A stretch of DNA of 64,000 nt from Dipteronia dyeriana (lineage: Eukaryota; Streptophyta; Magnoliopsida; Sapindales; Sapindaceae): assembly GCA_032871835.1 (NCBI GenBank), contig CM065296.1, forward strand, positions 5,776,001-5,840,000, in the 5' to 3' direction. The notes beneath the pieces were generated by a model. That model was not told the DNA's origin. It saw only the letters and a list, made by a program, of their open reading frames with translations, and searched no databases. A program made the position numbers and the translations under genes. Below are positions 11,425-23,757 of this stretch, piece after piece; positions within the stretch are counted from its first letter, which is position 1, and the number at the start of each line of letters is the position of its first letter.

Positions 11425-13300
11425 ATATATAATATTATGAAAATCATTATCAATAATTATTGATTTTTCATGTCTGCCCTAGCAAACTGGCAAAAAGTGA
11501 AAGCTTTAATTTACTTCCCCATTTTAAGGTCGGAGAGAAGAACATCAAATCAATTTGTACAATCATCTCAACCAAATTTTGTTACAAAATGGCTAAATAT
11601 CCAACCCAATCACTCACAATCAGTTTCATGGTGCAAAATAAAAATATATGTAATATTTTGACGACTCATATTCTGATTAAAGAAAGCAAACCAAAGCAGC
11701 AAGATTTTGATTAAAGTAAGCAAACCAAACAGTGAAGAAAAAGAAGAAGAGATCGGTGGGTCGATCTATGCTTGGAGGAAATCATGGAAGCAGATCAACG
11801 GGCGTTTGGAAGAACAAATTGGCGGCGAAGAAAGAGCAGATCGGAAGAGGAAGAAGAAGAAGAAGAAGAAGAAGGTTCAGAGAAGAAGAAGGTGATTGTA
11901 GAAGAGGATCGAAGAAGAAGAAAATGAAGAAAGAAGTAGAAGAAGAGAAGAGAAGAGAAGAGAAGATCTGATGTTCACGTTCAAAGAGAATTATTTTTTT
12001 AAAATTTTAATGTTAATTTAAAAAAAAAAACAAAAAAAAACAAATATTTTGTGTTTTTAAGTATTTTATTGTTAACACTGATTTTGTTTTTTTTTTTTTT
12101 TTTTTGAAAATAAAATAAAAAACAGTTAACGAACACGAATTCGAATTCATTTTTAAAAAATAAAAACGAAAACGGATTGAAAAATAGTTACAGGATAGGG
12201 TTAAGTCCCCGGATTGAATAGTTAGAAGTATGATTGGATTTTGATTCAAGAGTTCGTATAAATACAAAATTTTAAAGTTTAAACAGTATAAAAAAAATCG
12301 AATCCTTATATAATTTATCAATAACTATAAAATAATCATTGTATAGTAACTAAATTTAATAAAAAGAACTTGGTTGGGAATTAATTGGTAAATTAAAATA
12401 TAGGAATTATAGATCATAATGAATCCAATCAAAATAAATATAAAATTTTATCAACTTTTGAATAGACATCCCATGTTTTTACCTATGTTATTACCTAAAT
12501 TTTCTCTTTTTCTGGGCATTCACACGTCAAGGTGTTGATTAGAGACATGGCGGATCTTGGAGATGTGCTTTTTTTTTTCTTTTTTTCAATAATATTCTCT
12601 TTTCATCTTCAATCTTCTAGATTACTTTGTTGATTTGATAGATCATAAAAGTCATAAAAGTATCGCAAATATGCTTTTTTGATGATTTAACTTAAACCTA
12701 TAAGGTTAATTCAATTATTTATTATTGCTATGAGAAAATGAGAGGTTTCAACAGTACTGTATGAAGTATAAACTGTCACAAGCATGTTCCCTAATAAAAT
12801 TTCTGAAAAAGGGTTTCTTCACATTTTACAATTTAGGGAGAAAAATAGGACTACTCAACATCTAATGACCAATTTGCTGAGAGTTGTCACATTTTACAAT
12901 ATTTGAACACTTAATACATGCATACATAAAACTTTATCATAGTACTACCATAAATGAATATATATTCTCGAAACAAATTTTTTTCTTTTCTTTTTTCAAT
13001 ACAAATTTTAAGTGAATATGAAGTATATGTATCGAATCCATCCCCATGCGCATGTTCAAGTATTTTTTGGTAAGTTTACCACAATTTTCTCAATGTAATT
13101 TAGCCTTCTATGTTGTTAAGTGTTCACTTAACTTCATAACAAGAGTATCATTTATACAAGAAGTTGTAGATATGAAATCTCACATATTTTTTAGTACATG
13201 AGTATATACCTAATAATTTTTGAAAATTTATATGATATACATGGAAGAAACATATATTCTCTTAACTCAGGTGATGTTCATGTCATCCTTCACGGTTAAG

Positions 13301-13334
<34 letters not shown>

Positions 13335-13339
13335 AGTAT
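11425..13339. other. Intergenic DNA with purine-rich tract
   Basis: No supported gene. A GAAGAA-rich purine tract lies at about 11,735-11,970 and a poly-T run at about 12,085-12,105. An (AT)n run sits at about 13,303-13,331. Confidence 0.5.
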
Positions 13340-14190
13340 TAATATGTGCCCTTATGATGCGTTTGGTATAGAGATAAGGCAAGACAAAACGGGACGGGAC
13401 GGGACAAGACATGACATGTTGTATTTGGAATGCTTAAGACATAACTGTTAAATGTACTGTTATTTGTTTGGTATAATTAGAACAGGACGGGACATGAGGT
13501 TCAAATGATAAGAGCACCTCTCTTATATATATAACAACATATATTATAATATTATATATTAATATATAATATTAATATATACATATTAATCATTTATATT
13601 AAGTATTAATATATATATATATCCTAATAATGTTTAATATATCATATATTATATATATTATTATATATAATAATATCTAATATATTAAAGATTATAATAT
13701 ATATAGAATATTATTATATATAGGACGTATAAATATTATTAAACATTATTATATATTTAATAATATATATTATCTATTATATATGTAATTATAATATATA
13801 ATATATTAGATATAATTATAATTGTTTGAAAATTTTAAAGGTAAATTGGGTTTTTTGACATTTGTTCCATGTCATGGGACAATTTGTCCTGGGGTCTTGG
13901 GTGGAACGATTTTTTTTGTGATTTTTTTGTGATTTTTGTCTCACCATATCCCGTCATGTCCTATGTTAAAGTCGTGCCAAACGTGGAACAAGAATAATCA
14001 GTCTCACGTTGTCCTGTCCCGTCCCGTGTACCAAACGCACCCTTAGGGAACATGTTAACAACTAAAAATTCACTAAAAGTAGGAACTATAAATTACATTT
14101 ATTGTTTTAGTCTATGCAATAAATATACATTTGTAGTAAATGATTTCTACTTTTAGTAAGTTTTTAGTTGTTAACATGTGCCCTTAGGGT
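13340..14190. mobile_element. Palindromic MITE split by another insertion
   Basis: The right part (14043-14190) is a hairpin: AACATGTTAACAACTAAAAA near 14050 and its complement TTTTTAGTTGTTAACATGTG near 14161. Its outer end, TGTGCCCTTAGGG (14178 on), matches TGTGCCCTTA at 13345-13354. The left terminus has therefore been separated from its body by the element at 13355-14042. Confidence 0.5.
13355..14042. mobile_element. PIF/Harbinger (Tourist-like) MITE
   Basis: The ends are TGATGCGTTTGGTA on the left and, reverse-complemented, GGGTGCGTTTGGTA on the right, flanked by TTA on both sides (13352-13354 and 14043-14045). A TTA target duplication and a GGGTGCGTTTGG-type end are typical of Tourist-like elements. 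The subterminal GGGACGGGAC motif is repeated at both ends. The interior is a long A/T tract with no coding sequence. Confidence 0.75.
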
Positions 14191-14253
14191 AAATATTAAC
14201 ATGTGCTCTTAGGGTAAAGGTTAACACTACCTATACATATACAAAAAATTTCA

Positions 14254-14434
14254 AGTCAGTACGTACTGATATAAATTTATCAATGCATGCGCACTTATAT
14301 AAATTTATCAGTGCGTTGGATGTGAACCATTAGATTCACATACTTTGACTCAAAGTGTATGCACTTGTCAAAGCTTTTTCATCATCAGTGGTCCATATGT
14401 AACGCACCGATGTATGTTATATCAGCACGTACCG
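14254..14434. mobile_element. Short MITE, AGTCAGTACG family, copy 2
   Basis: It starts AGTCAGTACGTACTGATA and ends with a decayed inverted copy (TATCAGCACGTACCG). The interior matches copy 1 at 8764. Confidence 0.65.
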
Positions 14435-14444
14435 AGGAGAAAAG

Positions 14445-14447
<3 letters not shown>

Positions 14448-14502
<55 letters not shown>
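14448..14502. repeat. (TA)n microsatellite
   Basis: About 55 bp of perfect TA repeats. Confidence 0.95.
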
Positions 14503-14505
<3 letters not shown>

Positions 14506-14523
14506 TCTTTCTATTGTTAATTC

Positions 14524-14647
14524 AAACTGATATAAAATATTTTAGTTCGTTGCATATAGGTCATTGGATTTAAAAGATGTTTTGACAAGTGCATGCAGTC
14601 AAGTCTAAGTGTTTAAATCCAATGGTTCACATTCAAGAAACTGATAT

Positions 14648-14648
<1 letters not shown>
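14524..14648. mobile_element. Short MITE, AGTCAGTACG family, copy 3 (worn)
   Basis: AACTGATATAAAATATTTTA on the left and GAAACTGATAT on the right. The middle block (GACAAGTGCATGCAGT) matches copies 1 and 2. The outermost TIR bases are lost in the neighbouring TA repeats. Confidence 0.5.

Positions 14649-14649
<1 letters not shown>

Positions 14650-14692
<43 letters not shown>
14650..14692. repeat. (AT)n microsatellite
   Basis: About 43 bp of AT repeats. Confidence 0.95.
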
Positions 14693-14693
<1 letters not shown>

Positions 14694-15024
14694 CAATGAC
14701 AAAAAGCTTTTAAAAAATACACGGTCTAAATAGGTGAATAGATAGTGTCAAAATAAAAAAATAGAGCCCGATGAAGCAACCGTATATTGTCTTCAATTGT
14801 AAAAGGCCCCCAAATCGTAGCTAACAAAATTGATTTTAAAATATAGTAAATGCAAGATTTTAAACAAAATAAACTCATAAATGATTTTAATAATAGTTCA
14901 TCATACACATATAATATTTTTCAAAGGCCTATAAATGAATTTGAAAATAGCTTACCATACACATAATTTTTTTTAAAGGTCCATCAATGGAAACCCATTT
15001 ATCATTCTTACATCAACAACAATA

Positions 15025-15812
15025 TAGTCATGACCACGGTTCCGATTCAGCTCGATTTTGGTTCTAAACCGTCGGTTCCGATTCCAGAAATAATTGGAAC
15101 CGAAACTGCCTGGAGGAGGGTTCCGGTTCAACCGGTTCCGAACAGTTCAAATGGTTCGGTTCTTTAAAAAAAATTATCAACGATTCACTCTCAGTTCTCA
15201 CAAACCCAATTACCTAAATCAACCATCTTCTGAAACAAACTCTCCATGTCACACCCAATTACCTAGATCTGCCATCAATCATCATTTTTCCCTTCCACCT
15301 TCATCTCATAAATCATCACATAAAATCACAAACCCTAACTGGTGAATAGAATAAGAAAAATACAAGTCACAAATCATCACACAAGCCTTCATCACACAAA
15401 TCACAAATCACAAATCGAAAAAGAAGAGATTGAGGAGAGAGAGAGAGAGAGATCGAAGAGAACAAGAAGAGATCCAACTTCGAAGAGAGAGAGAGAGATC
15501 GATGAAAAGATTACCGGCGATGGAATAAAGAAGAGATCGCCGGTGAGGGAGGGGTCAGAGATGTTTTCAAACCTAAAAAAAATAAAAATTGGTTTGGAAC
15601 CGTCGGTTCCAGAACCGGAACCGAACCACCGGTTCCAGAACCGGAACCGCACCATCGGTTCCAGACCGATTTTTGAAATTGAAGAACCGAAATCAAACCT
15701 TAAGGCCTACGATAAGGTTCTGGTTACGGTTTCAGAACCTGTTTCACGGTTCTGGTTATGATTACGGTTCATTTTAACGGTTACGGTTTGGTTCGAACCG
15801 TGATCATGACTA
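15025..15812. mobile_element. Non-autonomous hAT-type element, copy A
   Basis: The termini are inverted: TAGTCATGACCACGGTTCC on the left and, reverse-complemented, TAGTCATGATCACGGTTCG on the right. The flanking 8-mers CAACAATA (15017-15024) and TAACAATA (15813-15820) match at 7 of 8 bases, fitting the 8-bp target duplication of hAT elements. The interior is built of GGTTC/GAACC words and CATCACACAA repeats, is not coding, and is shared with copy B at 28226. Confidence 0.82.
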
Positions 15813-17131
15813 TAACAATAGATAAGGACGACGGTTGGTTGAATCCTAGTAATACTCGTGTTTGTCACAAACTCACAAATAATTTTCTTTTATATCTCTA
15901 AAAAAAAACTCAACTTTCTTGAAATGAAAATTCAGAATCGTTGTTTTGAAGGTAATTAAATCAATACAATTCATTTTTTTCTTTTTTCTTTTTCGCCCTT
16001 TTTTTTTCTATATAAGGATAATTAATGCTTTTTGCTGTTAAAAATATGAGACGAGTAATGTTTAAATGATATATTCTTTGATGAAATTATAAAAAATTTA
16101 TTTTAGCAATTTTTTATTTGCTATTTTGTTCGGTTATAGTCCTTTTTTTTGAAATAGTCGTGTTATATTCTTCAGTTTGAGTTATTATATTGATTTTACA
16201 AGTATTTAAAAGAAAAATAAATCAAATAAATATACATAGTGTATCGATGACCTCATTTTCTATAGTTCACATCGGGCCCCTCAAAGTCGGCCAAATATAT
16301 ATGAAAATTTTCTCCCAGACCCAAACTCATACCGAATATTTTCATGGGTTCGTGTTTGTGTCTAGACCCACTGGTCTTAAGCAGACTTAGACCCGCCTTA
16401 CGGACCCGTGAATTTTCTCGTGTCCGAGTCCGGACCGTAGACCCACATGAGTTTATGAGGTAAGAGATTGTAAATGAGTATTCTCTTCCATGTTTTCCGC
16501 CAACACTTTCGGTTTCAATCGAGATAGATCTAATGTTAACCACTAATGTCCTAGCATTGAGAAGACAAAATTTCAAATTCAAAAACAAACCCACATCAGT
16601 GACAGTGGTATCCAGATCTTGAAAACATGCCTACAACTATTATTTGGTAATACTTGTGTTAAAGAGGTACATTCCTACAACTATTATATGAACAAAACCA
16701 TACATCACTGAAACTATCAATAAGTAACAAACAAAGAATTGAAACCTTGATGAGAATGAGATTATAGATTTCACTCATCAGTTGGTAAAGAGGTACAAGA
16801 AGACCTTGTCTCAACAACTGGTGTTTGAAGTAGATTGAAATGAAAATTTAATGAATATGCCCTACGGTGAAGGCAAGTAGGGAATTATGTTTAGGGATTT
16901 CATAGTATATTATATACAATACTTCGTTTTGACTATTCGGGTGTTCGGGTGTACGGGTTCAGGTCAGTTTTTAACCGGACCTAGACCCGGTCTTGAACCC
17001 GATTTGGGTCCTTTAATTTAGTCCCATACTCGACCCGCGACCCGAATAGTAAGACCTAGACCCAACGCACATGATTCGGGTTTGGTTCGGTACTCACAGG
17101 TCAGGGTAAATTTGTCATCCCTATAGAGTAC
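15813..17131. other. Intergenic DNA
   Basis: No supported gene. A GACCC/GGGTC-rich stretch (about 16,260-17,120) looks like old transposon sequence, but only one end (GTCATCCCTATAG near 17,115) is suggestive. The last five bases are the AGTAC target duplication of the Copia element that follows. Confidence 0.4.
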
Positions 17132-17667
17132 TGTAAGGGTTCGATTAATACAAAAACTAACATGTATAGGCACATAATTAATCTGAATAACCTAAACATG
17201 TTTTTATATCATGACTAATCAAATCCTAGATACATATAATATTAACCCATGTCAATTCAAGAGAAAATTGAAAAAGAATCGATAGCGGAAGCGTACCTGA
17301 ATCTATTACCGGAGGTTGGTGGACGGGTTGTGATCTTCCAAATTAACACGACATTTCTTGAACCCTGCAGTTCTATTTTGCTCTGTTGATGGGGATACAG
17401 ACAAAATAAAACATCGTGTAATTTGGGGACCATAACCCTAAATATATATAATAATCAAATTATTATATATTGACTATTTCTAATTTGGCCCTTCAACAAA
17501 TTAGAAATAACACTCTGGTATCTACACATTAATTCCATGACAATTATACCCTTAAGCCTTAATACTTTAAATCTTAATTATATCACTTTAATTTAGGCTT
17601 AACCAAAAGATAGCATAACATATTTAATATTCACATGTGTTGCCCCATATGATGGAATTTTCCAACA
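17132..17667 (-). repeat. 3' LTR of the minus-strand Copia element
   Basis: 536 bp, TGTAAGGG... to ...TTTTCCAACA as read on the plus strand. It is collinear with the LTR at 30297. The inner flank CTCCCACTGGGCC is the complement of a purine tract (GGCCCAGTGGGAG), as expected beside a 3' LTR. Confidence 0.9.
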
Positions 17668-18096
17668 ATCTCCCACTGGGCCACATATGTAACTTTACAA
17701 ATGTGTATGACTTTAAGAGCTCCAAAATTTTGCTATCATAATTTTAGGGTATATCCGAACAATCTCGTCCATTGATTACGCCGACATAGGATCAAAGCGG
17801 TTTTCGTCACATTTAGCGTGACTAAACCCATCAATGGTCATGTATACCAACATAACCAAATGACATAGATCAATCATGGATGCGTAACATGGAAATTACA
17901 TGCAATGTGATCTACACATATCTATTCCAACTGGTCATACTTTATTCCTTAGTGAGATCAAAACTTAACACAATGTAACAGAGTGTAATTAACCGAATAC
18001 TTTATTTCTGATCAGAAAATATCCAAATACATAAATGCATAAGTATATCCAAAATCAAATATAGAGCAATAAAATATAAAATTATACAAACTCCCA

Positions 18097-18837
18097 CTAT
18101 AATGTGATATCCTTACACAAAATAACACCCATATGAGCAGTGTGCTCATGAAAGGCCTTGGGTGGTAATCCCTTTGTAAGCGGATCCGCTATCATGGAGT
18201 TTGTCTCAAAGTGCTCTATGGATATGTGTCCACTCTGCACTCTTTCCTTCACAACTAGGAACTTAATGTCAATATGCTTTGACCTAGATGAGCTCCTGTT
18301 GTTGTTAGAATATAGCACTACTAACTTATTGTTACAATATAGTTTGAGTGGTCTTTCAACATCCTCTATAATGCACAGCTCAGTGACAAAATTCCGCAGC
18401 CATATTCTATGATTGGATGCCACATAGCATGCTACAAACTCTACTACCATTATGGAAGAAGCTATGAGTGTCTATTTGGCACTCCTCCAAGAAATAGCTC
18501 CACCAACCAACAAGTATATGTAGCATGATGTGGATCTCTTACTATCTTGGCATTCAGGATAATCGGAGTCAGAATACTCTATGATCTCAAACCAATTCGA
18601 TCTCCTATATGTAAGCATGCAATCTTTTGTTCTCTTCAAATACCTTATAAATCGACTGGCTGCTATCCAATAATCCATCACAGGGTTACTTAAATATCTG
18701 TCTAACATACCAACAATGTACGCAATATCCGGACACGTACACACCTGAGCATACATTAGACTCCTTACGGCTGATGCATAGGGAATCTTATGCATTTCCT
18801 TAGCTTCAAGGTTACTTTTAGGGCACTGATTGAGACT
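18097..18837 (-). pseudogene. Copia polyprotein, end of reverse transcriptase and RNase H
   Basis: The minus-strand frames read KIPYASAV.SLMYAQVCT, then YLSNPVMDYW, RSTS.YIYLLVGGAISWRSAK, and after a break VEFVACY.ASN..IWLRNFVT, CNNKLVVLYSNNN, SKHIDIKFLVVKERV and DPLTKGLPPK. These are the standard landmarks of the Copia reverse transcriptase C-terminus and RNase H. The frame breaks near 18,470 (a stop, with sequence continuing in another frame) and some conserved residues have changed. Coding similarity stops abruptly at about 18,837, where the nested LTR begins. Confidence 0.85.
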
Positions 18838-19506
18838 TGTAAAGTCCTCGTTTATTGATTGGGTTATTTCATGAACAAATCACATTTTTGGGGTGTTATG
18901 TAAGGGTAGCTTAGGCTTTCAAGACCTCAAGAGGAGAAGCACCAATGGTAAAATTCTTGTGCTTACTAGCTTTGAAGAGATAGTTGCACACAGTCACAAA
19001 TCATGCATAACTTTTATTCATATATGTTGTGTGTTTATACTTGTGTGCATTTTGGTTTAAATGACTCTTGTTGATTCATTTGCATCTTGTTATTAAAAGT
19101 TTTATGTCATGTTAGGCATTAGAATAGGATGCATTTTAATCACTCTAGGACTTGTTGATTTGTGCGTTTGAGTGTTGAAAAAGTGGGCATTGCGCTGGTG
19201 GTGCGCTACTCGACTAGCGCAGCCTCACCAGCGTAACATTCCAGTGGATCACCGCTTGTCATGCACCACTGAGCTGCGCCACTGCACCCGCGCAATGTTG
19301 AAAAAGTGGGCAGTGCACTGCTCAACTAGCGCATCCTCACTAGCGCAACATTCCAGTGGTTTGTCGCATGTCATGCTCCATTAAGTTGCGCCACTCGACC
19401 ATCGCCTATTGAAAATATTAGGTTGTGCGCTGGTGGTACGCTACTCTACCAGCGCACATAGCGGAAGCTAGAATGGTTTTTCCAAAACGATCTCACTTTG
19501 GTTGGA

Positions 19507-19556
<50 letters not shown>

Positions 19557-20425
19557 CTCTTTGTATTCAGGTCGGAAGTAGAGTTTAGAACATCATATCT
19601 TTTCCTTAGAACACATTTCAAAAGGAAAACTTTTCCAAGAACTCATATTTAAACACTCAAAGCATTCCCATGTGCATAAAAACTTCATCTTGCATCATCT
19701 AAAGTCATTTAGAGTGCATCTATGGATAGTTTTGCTTCATCACATCTTGTTTGGTAAGTTCTTCACTATCTTTTTACAAGTTAAGTGTTTTGCTTGCTAA
19801 GCCATCTCTTTAATTATTTGTATGCTCTTAGAACATATTCTAGATACAAATTAGAGATTGTTGTGATGACATGATTGGGTGTTGTATTGTGATAGCTTCA
19901 TAGAATTGTTTTGAACATGTCGTTTAGCTCTTGATATCTAGGATTGCATTAATTGTCATCTCATTATCCTAGATAAGCATATAAAGTTTCCTAGCCATGT
20001 TTGTTCTTTGAATATCATCATATATTCATATAGGACATTTTATCTCTTCATTGAGAAGTAAGACTTGTGTTGCTTCCGGGAGTAGGTAGCTTAAATCGCA
20101 AGCAAGATGGACTAGGTTCACTTATACCGGGATTAGGTAGTGGTGGTGGATTTTAAACAGGGATTAAGTTGTAATTCCTTTGTCATTAGTGGATTCGAGG
20201 TTTGAGTGTGGCAAACATATCAACCCGTGGTTTTTTTCATTTGGAGGGTTTCTACGTAAATCTCAAGTGTCTTTACTATTTCCGTACTTTTTACACTTGT
20301 GATATTATTGTAACTAGCTAGGGGCATTTTTGTCAACTTGTCCTTTAACGAAAATTAGGTAAAATTGATTAAAATCTATTCACCCCCTCTAGATTAATAT
20401 TATACACACCATAATATTTGTTTCA
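18838..20425 (+). repeat. 5' LTR of the nested Copia element
   Basis: The right edge is firm (TTTGTTTCA directly before the primer site). The left edge, TGTAAAGTCC at 18838, is inferred from where host coding similarity stops. About 1.59 kb. It contains GCGCTGGTGGTGCGC-type words in several orientations at 19185-19470, giving an internal series of short inverted GC-rich repeats, and a (TA)n run at about 19,511-19,554. Confidence 0.7.
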
Positions 20426-20427
20426 AT

Positions 20428-20439
20428 TGGTATCAGAGC
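20428..20439 (+). other. Primer-binding site of the nested Copia element
   Basis: TGGTATCAGAGC, the tRNA-iMet primer site, two bases after the LTR end. Confidence 0.85.
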
Positions 20440-20550
20440 AGGTTCCTACACATACATAGGTGATCCTTGCTCATTTTGGTGTGTTGCATTTTGTGTGTGT
20501 GTATTGATCATTCATACACTTGCATTCATATCATTCATTCATTAAACAAA

Positions 20551-21529
20551 ATGAGTGGAAACGATGGCAACGAGGGAGTTTCTGGCACTAGACCTCCACT
20601 TCTCACCAGATTGAATTATGCCTCTTGGAAAGGCAAGATGGTGTCGTATATTTGCCAAATTCATGACAGGGCATGGATAGCACTTGAAGATGGCTACACT
20701 CTACCCATGATGACTCCTACAGATGGAGGATATGATGTACTCAAGCCAAAAGCACAGTGGAACGCACAAGAGTTTGAGGCATTAAAGTGGAATATAAAGG
20801 CAATGCATGACATCCTATGTGCAATGGATGAGAACCAGTACAAGTTGGTTCAAAGTACTAGGATAGCTAAGGAGGCATGGGATATCCTAGAAGTTGCACA
20901 TGAGGGAACCGATGTGGTTAAGGAATTAAAGCTTCAAGTTCTCCAAACACAATTTGAATTGCTCAAGATGGATGAGAACGAGTGCTTCAATGACTTTGAA
21001 GTGAGGTTGATGGACATTGTGAACCAAAGTCATCAACTTGGTGATCCTTATTCAGATAGGAAGATCAAGCAGAAGATTATGAGATCTCTACCCGATAGAT
21101 TTGAGTCTAAGGTGACAGCTTTAGAAGAGAATAGTGGTTACAAGGATATGAAGCCAAGTGAAGTGATTGGGAGGCTTCTAGCTTATGAATCTAGGAAATG
21201 TCCTAACCCCACACCATCGAAAAAGGAAAAGGAAAAGGATATTGCTTTGAAAGCCTCCAAAGTTGAGAATGAGGAGAGTGATGACTCGGATGAAGAAATG
21301 GCCTTACTAATGAGGAAGTTCAAGAAATTCTACAAGTCCGAGAGGAAAGGTTTAGGATCCAAGGTCAAGACTTGAAGAAAAAGGCTCCCTTCAAAAAGAT
21401 TGAGCCTAGGCAAGAAAAGACCGAGAAGAAAGAAGTCCAATGTTATGAATGTGGTGGGATAGATCACTTTGCCCCTGAATGTGCAAATCACAAGGTCAAG
21501 AAAAAGGGAAAAGTGATGGTTGCCACATA
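20551..21529 (+). pseudogene. Copia gag (capsid-nucleocapsid) of the nested element
   Basis: It begins MSGNDGNEG at 20551. The gag_pre/UBN2-type domain follows, with landmarks NYASWKGKM, AWDILEVAHEGT, ELLKMDENE, IMRSLPDRFESKVTALEE and EVIGRLLAYE. The frame stops at 21375. In the next frame a CCHC zinc knuckle (CYECGGIDHFAPEC) follows at about 21,440-21,485 and ends at a TAG near 21,530. The single frame change and stop make it a pseudogene. The domain order and second downstream knuckle fit the SIRE/Maximus lineage. Confidence 0.85.
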
Positions 21530-21584
21530 GAGTGAAAGTGATAACTCCAATGAAGGAGATGAGTCTTCGGATGATGAAGAACTC

Positions 21585-23757
21585 ATGGCTAACTTCATAG
21601 CTTTTACGTCCTCTCATAGGAGCAAAGATGTTAGTGATGAAGAAAATGAGAGTCAAGAGGAAAACTACTCAAGTGATGATGGATCTTCATCACAATCCAC
21701 AAATGGAAATGTGGAAAGGATGGATCTTAAGGATTATATAACTAGGTTTGAGAGTTCAAGGTTAAAGAACAAGAATGAAATTAAGTGATTAAAAGAAGAA
21801 AACCTAGACCTCTCAACTCAAGTTGACCAACTAAATGAAGAGTTGGTGAGATCTAAGAGGAGTGAAGAAGGATTGAAGAAAGAGCTTGAAGATGCTAGAG
21901 ATTTGTTGGCCAAGATGAACTCTAGCACCAAAAAACTTGACCACACGCTAGATGTTGGAAAGAGGCCAAGTGACAAGAAGGGGCTTGGGTTTGAAGATGA
22001 CAAGATGTCCTCCACTCCAAATAATACCATTTTTGTAAGAAACATGAACTTCAATGGGTCATCTTCTCATCAATCGCCTAGGAAGAAACTTGACATAGGA
22101 GAGTGTTCAAGTAGTGCTCAAGTGAAGGTGGCACCAAGAAGCCTACCTCAAGCCCATCCTACAAGAGCTCCTCAAGTTAAATTCCCTCAACCAAAAGCTC
22201 ATAAAGGGAAGATACCTATCATGCAAGCTCAACCAAGGAAGCAATCAAGTCTTGCTCAACAACAAAGAAGGAAAGCTCCTCAACAACAATCAAGACAACC
22301 ACAAAGACATGGGAAGACTCCAATGCATCCTCAAGGATATGGTATGATTCCTAACTTTATTCCTACATGTCATTTTTATGGTATTGATGGTCATATTAGA
22401 CCAAACTGCTTTAGATGTATTAAATTGTGTAGAATTGAAAGCATGATAGAAAAGAAAAAGGCTAAAGCCATGATGCATGTCACTAGGAAAAATGGAACAC
22501 CTTTGCATGATCCTAGGACACTTAAAGCCCATGTACCATTGACCACTAGGAAGGAAAATATTGCACCTAGGTGGATTAGAAAGGATGAACACTTTTGCCA
22601 TGTTGCACAAATTGCCTTCAAAGCTCATTCTTGTGATTTTTGGTATTTGGATAGTGGGTGCTCTAGGCACATGACTGGAAATAAGAGTTTCTTTGAGACT
22701 CTTGTGATGGAGGAGGGAGGAAATGTCACCTTTGGTGATGGATCCAAAAAGAAGGTTAAAGGAAAGGGAACCATTTCCATTCCCAGATTACCCTCTTTGT
22801 CCAATGCTTTGTATGTTGATGGTTTAAAAGCTAATTTGATAAGCATTTCAAATCTTAGTGATGATGGTCTTTCCGTCTTGTTTAGGAAAAATAATTGTTC
22901 TATCCTATTGCCAAATGGACAAACCTTGTTAAAAGGTATGAGATCTAGCGACAATTGTTATTGTCTTGAGGCTAGAGGTGTCTCTTGCAATGTGTCCAAG
23001 GATGAACAAATTGAGTTGTGGCATGAAAGACTTGGTCACATGAACTATAGGGATTTACGAATCTTAGATAAGTTCAATGTTGTGCAAGGTCTTCCCAAGC
23101 TTGGGAAAAAGGTAAATGGTGTTTGTGGACCTTGCCAACAAGGGAAGCAAACCAAAAGTATGAACAAAAAGGCAAGTATTTATCCACCAAGGAACCTCTA
23201 GAGCTTCTCCACATGGATCTTATGGGTCCCATGCAAACTGAGAGTTTAGGTGGAAAGAGATACATTTGTGTGTGTGTGTAGATGACTTCTCTAGGTACAC
23301 TTGGACTTATTTTCTTAGAGAAAAATCTGAAATCTTTGACAAGTTTAAAGTGCTTTGTTCCAAAATTCAAAATGAAATGAACTTCAAGATTAAAAGTATT
23401 AAAAGGATTAGGAGTGACCATGGGAAGGAGTTTGAGAATGCCCATTTTAAAAACTACTGCAATAGTCTAGGTATTTCTCATCAGTTTTCAGTTTCTAGGA
23501 CACCTCAATAAAATGGAGTTGTTGAGAGAAAAAATAGGGTTCTTCAAGAAATGGCCCGTGTGATGTTGCTTATCAACAATGTCAATAGGAATATTTGGAC
23601 CGAAGCCGTCAATACGGTGTGCTACATAAGAAATAGAGTCTTTCTAATGCCCTACACTAGGCAAACCTCCTATGAGTTATGGAAAGGTAGAAAGCCAAAT
23701 GTTAGTGTCATATGTAAATTTTATGGCTTGAACACGTCATCAAACAAAGAGGATAAA
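21585..23757 (+). pseudogene. Copia pol fragment: coiled region, knuckle, protease, integrase
   Basis: Acidic and coiled gag tail sequence is followed by a second knuckle-like motif (CHFYGIDGHIRPNC), the aspartic protease site (WYLDSGCSRHMTG) near 22,640, the GAG-pre-integrase zinc motif (LWHERLGHMNYRDL ... CGPCQQGKQ), then an integrase core with VDDFSRYTW, IRSDHGKEF and, after an in-frame TAA at 23509, NGVVERKNR. Several stops and frame changes separate the parts. It ends after LWKGRKPNVS, before any reverse transcriptase. Confidence 0.85.

Larger units (their letters stand above)
18838..23757 (+). mobile_element. Nested SIRE-like Copia element, 3' truncated
   Basis: A plus-strand element made of a 5' LTR, primer site, gag and pol up to the integrase, lying inside the reverse transcriptase of the minus-strand Copia element. 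No reverse transcriptase, RNase H or direct 3' LTR follows. At about 23,757 the sequence changes to an unrelated fragment and then to an inverted piece of the same LTR. The host element lacks roughly 250 codons between its two sides (FLNG on the right, SLNQCP on the left), so insertion was accompanied or followed by deletion. Confidence 0.8.

Noticed and set aside
11707..11971. Lys/Arg/Glu-rich open frames
   Set aside because: They come from a GAAGAA purine tract open in two frames at once; no domain or splice context.
9500..12190. Possible larger TIR element with GAAAATGAAAACG ends enclosing the 10-11.4 kb element
   Set aside because: The end patches at 9,545 and 12,150 are only loosely complementary and no target duplication was found.
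15094..15761. Overlapping frames of 80-139 codons
   Set aside because: They lie inside a hAT-type MITE with GGTTC repeats and are open on both strands, so are compositional.
16254..17125. Possible hAT element with GACCC-rich interior
   Set aside because: The right end resembles TAGGGATGACAAAT, but no matching left end or 8-bp duplication could be found.
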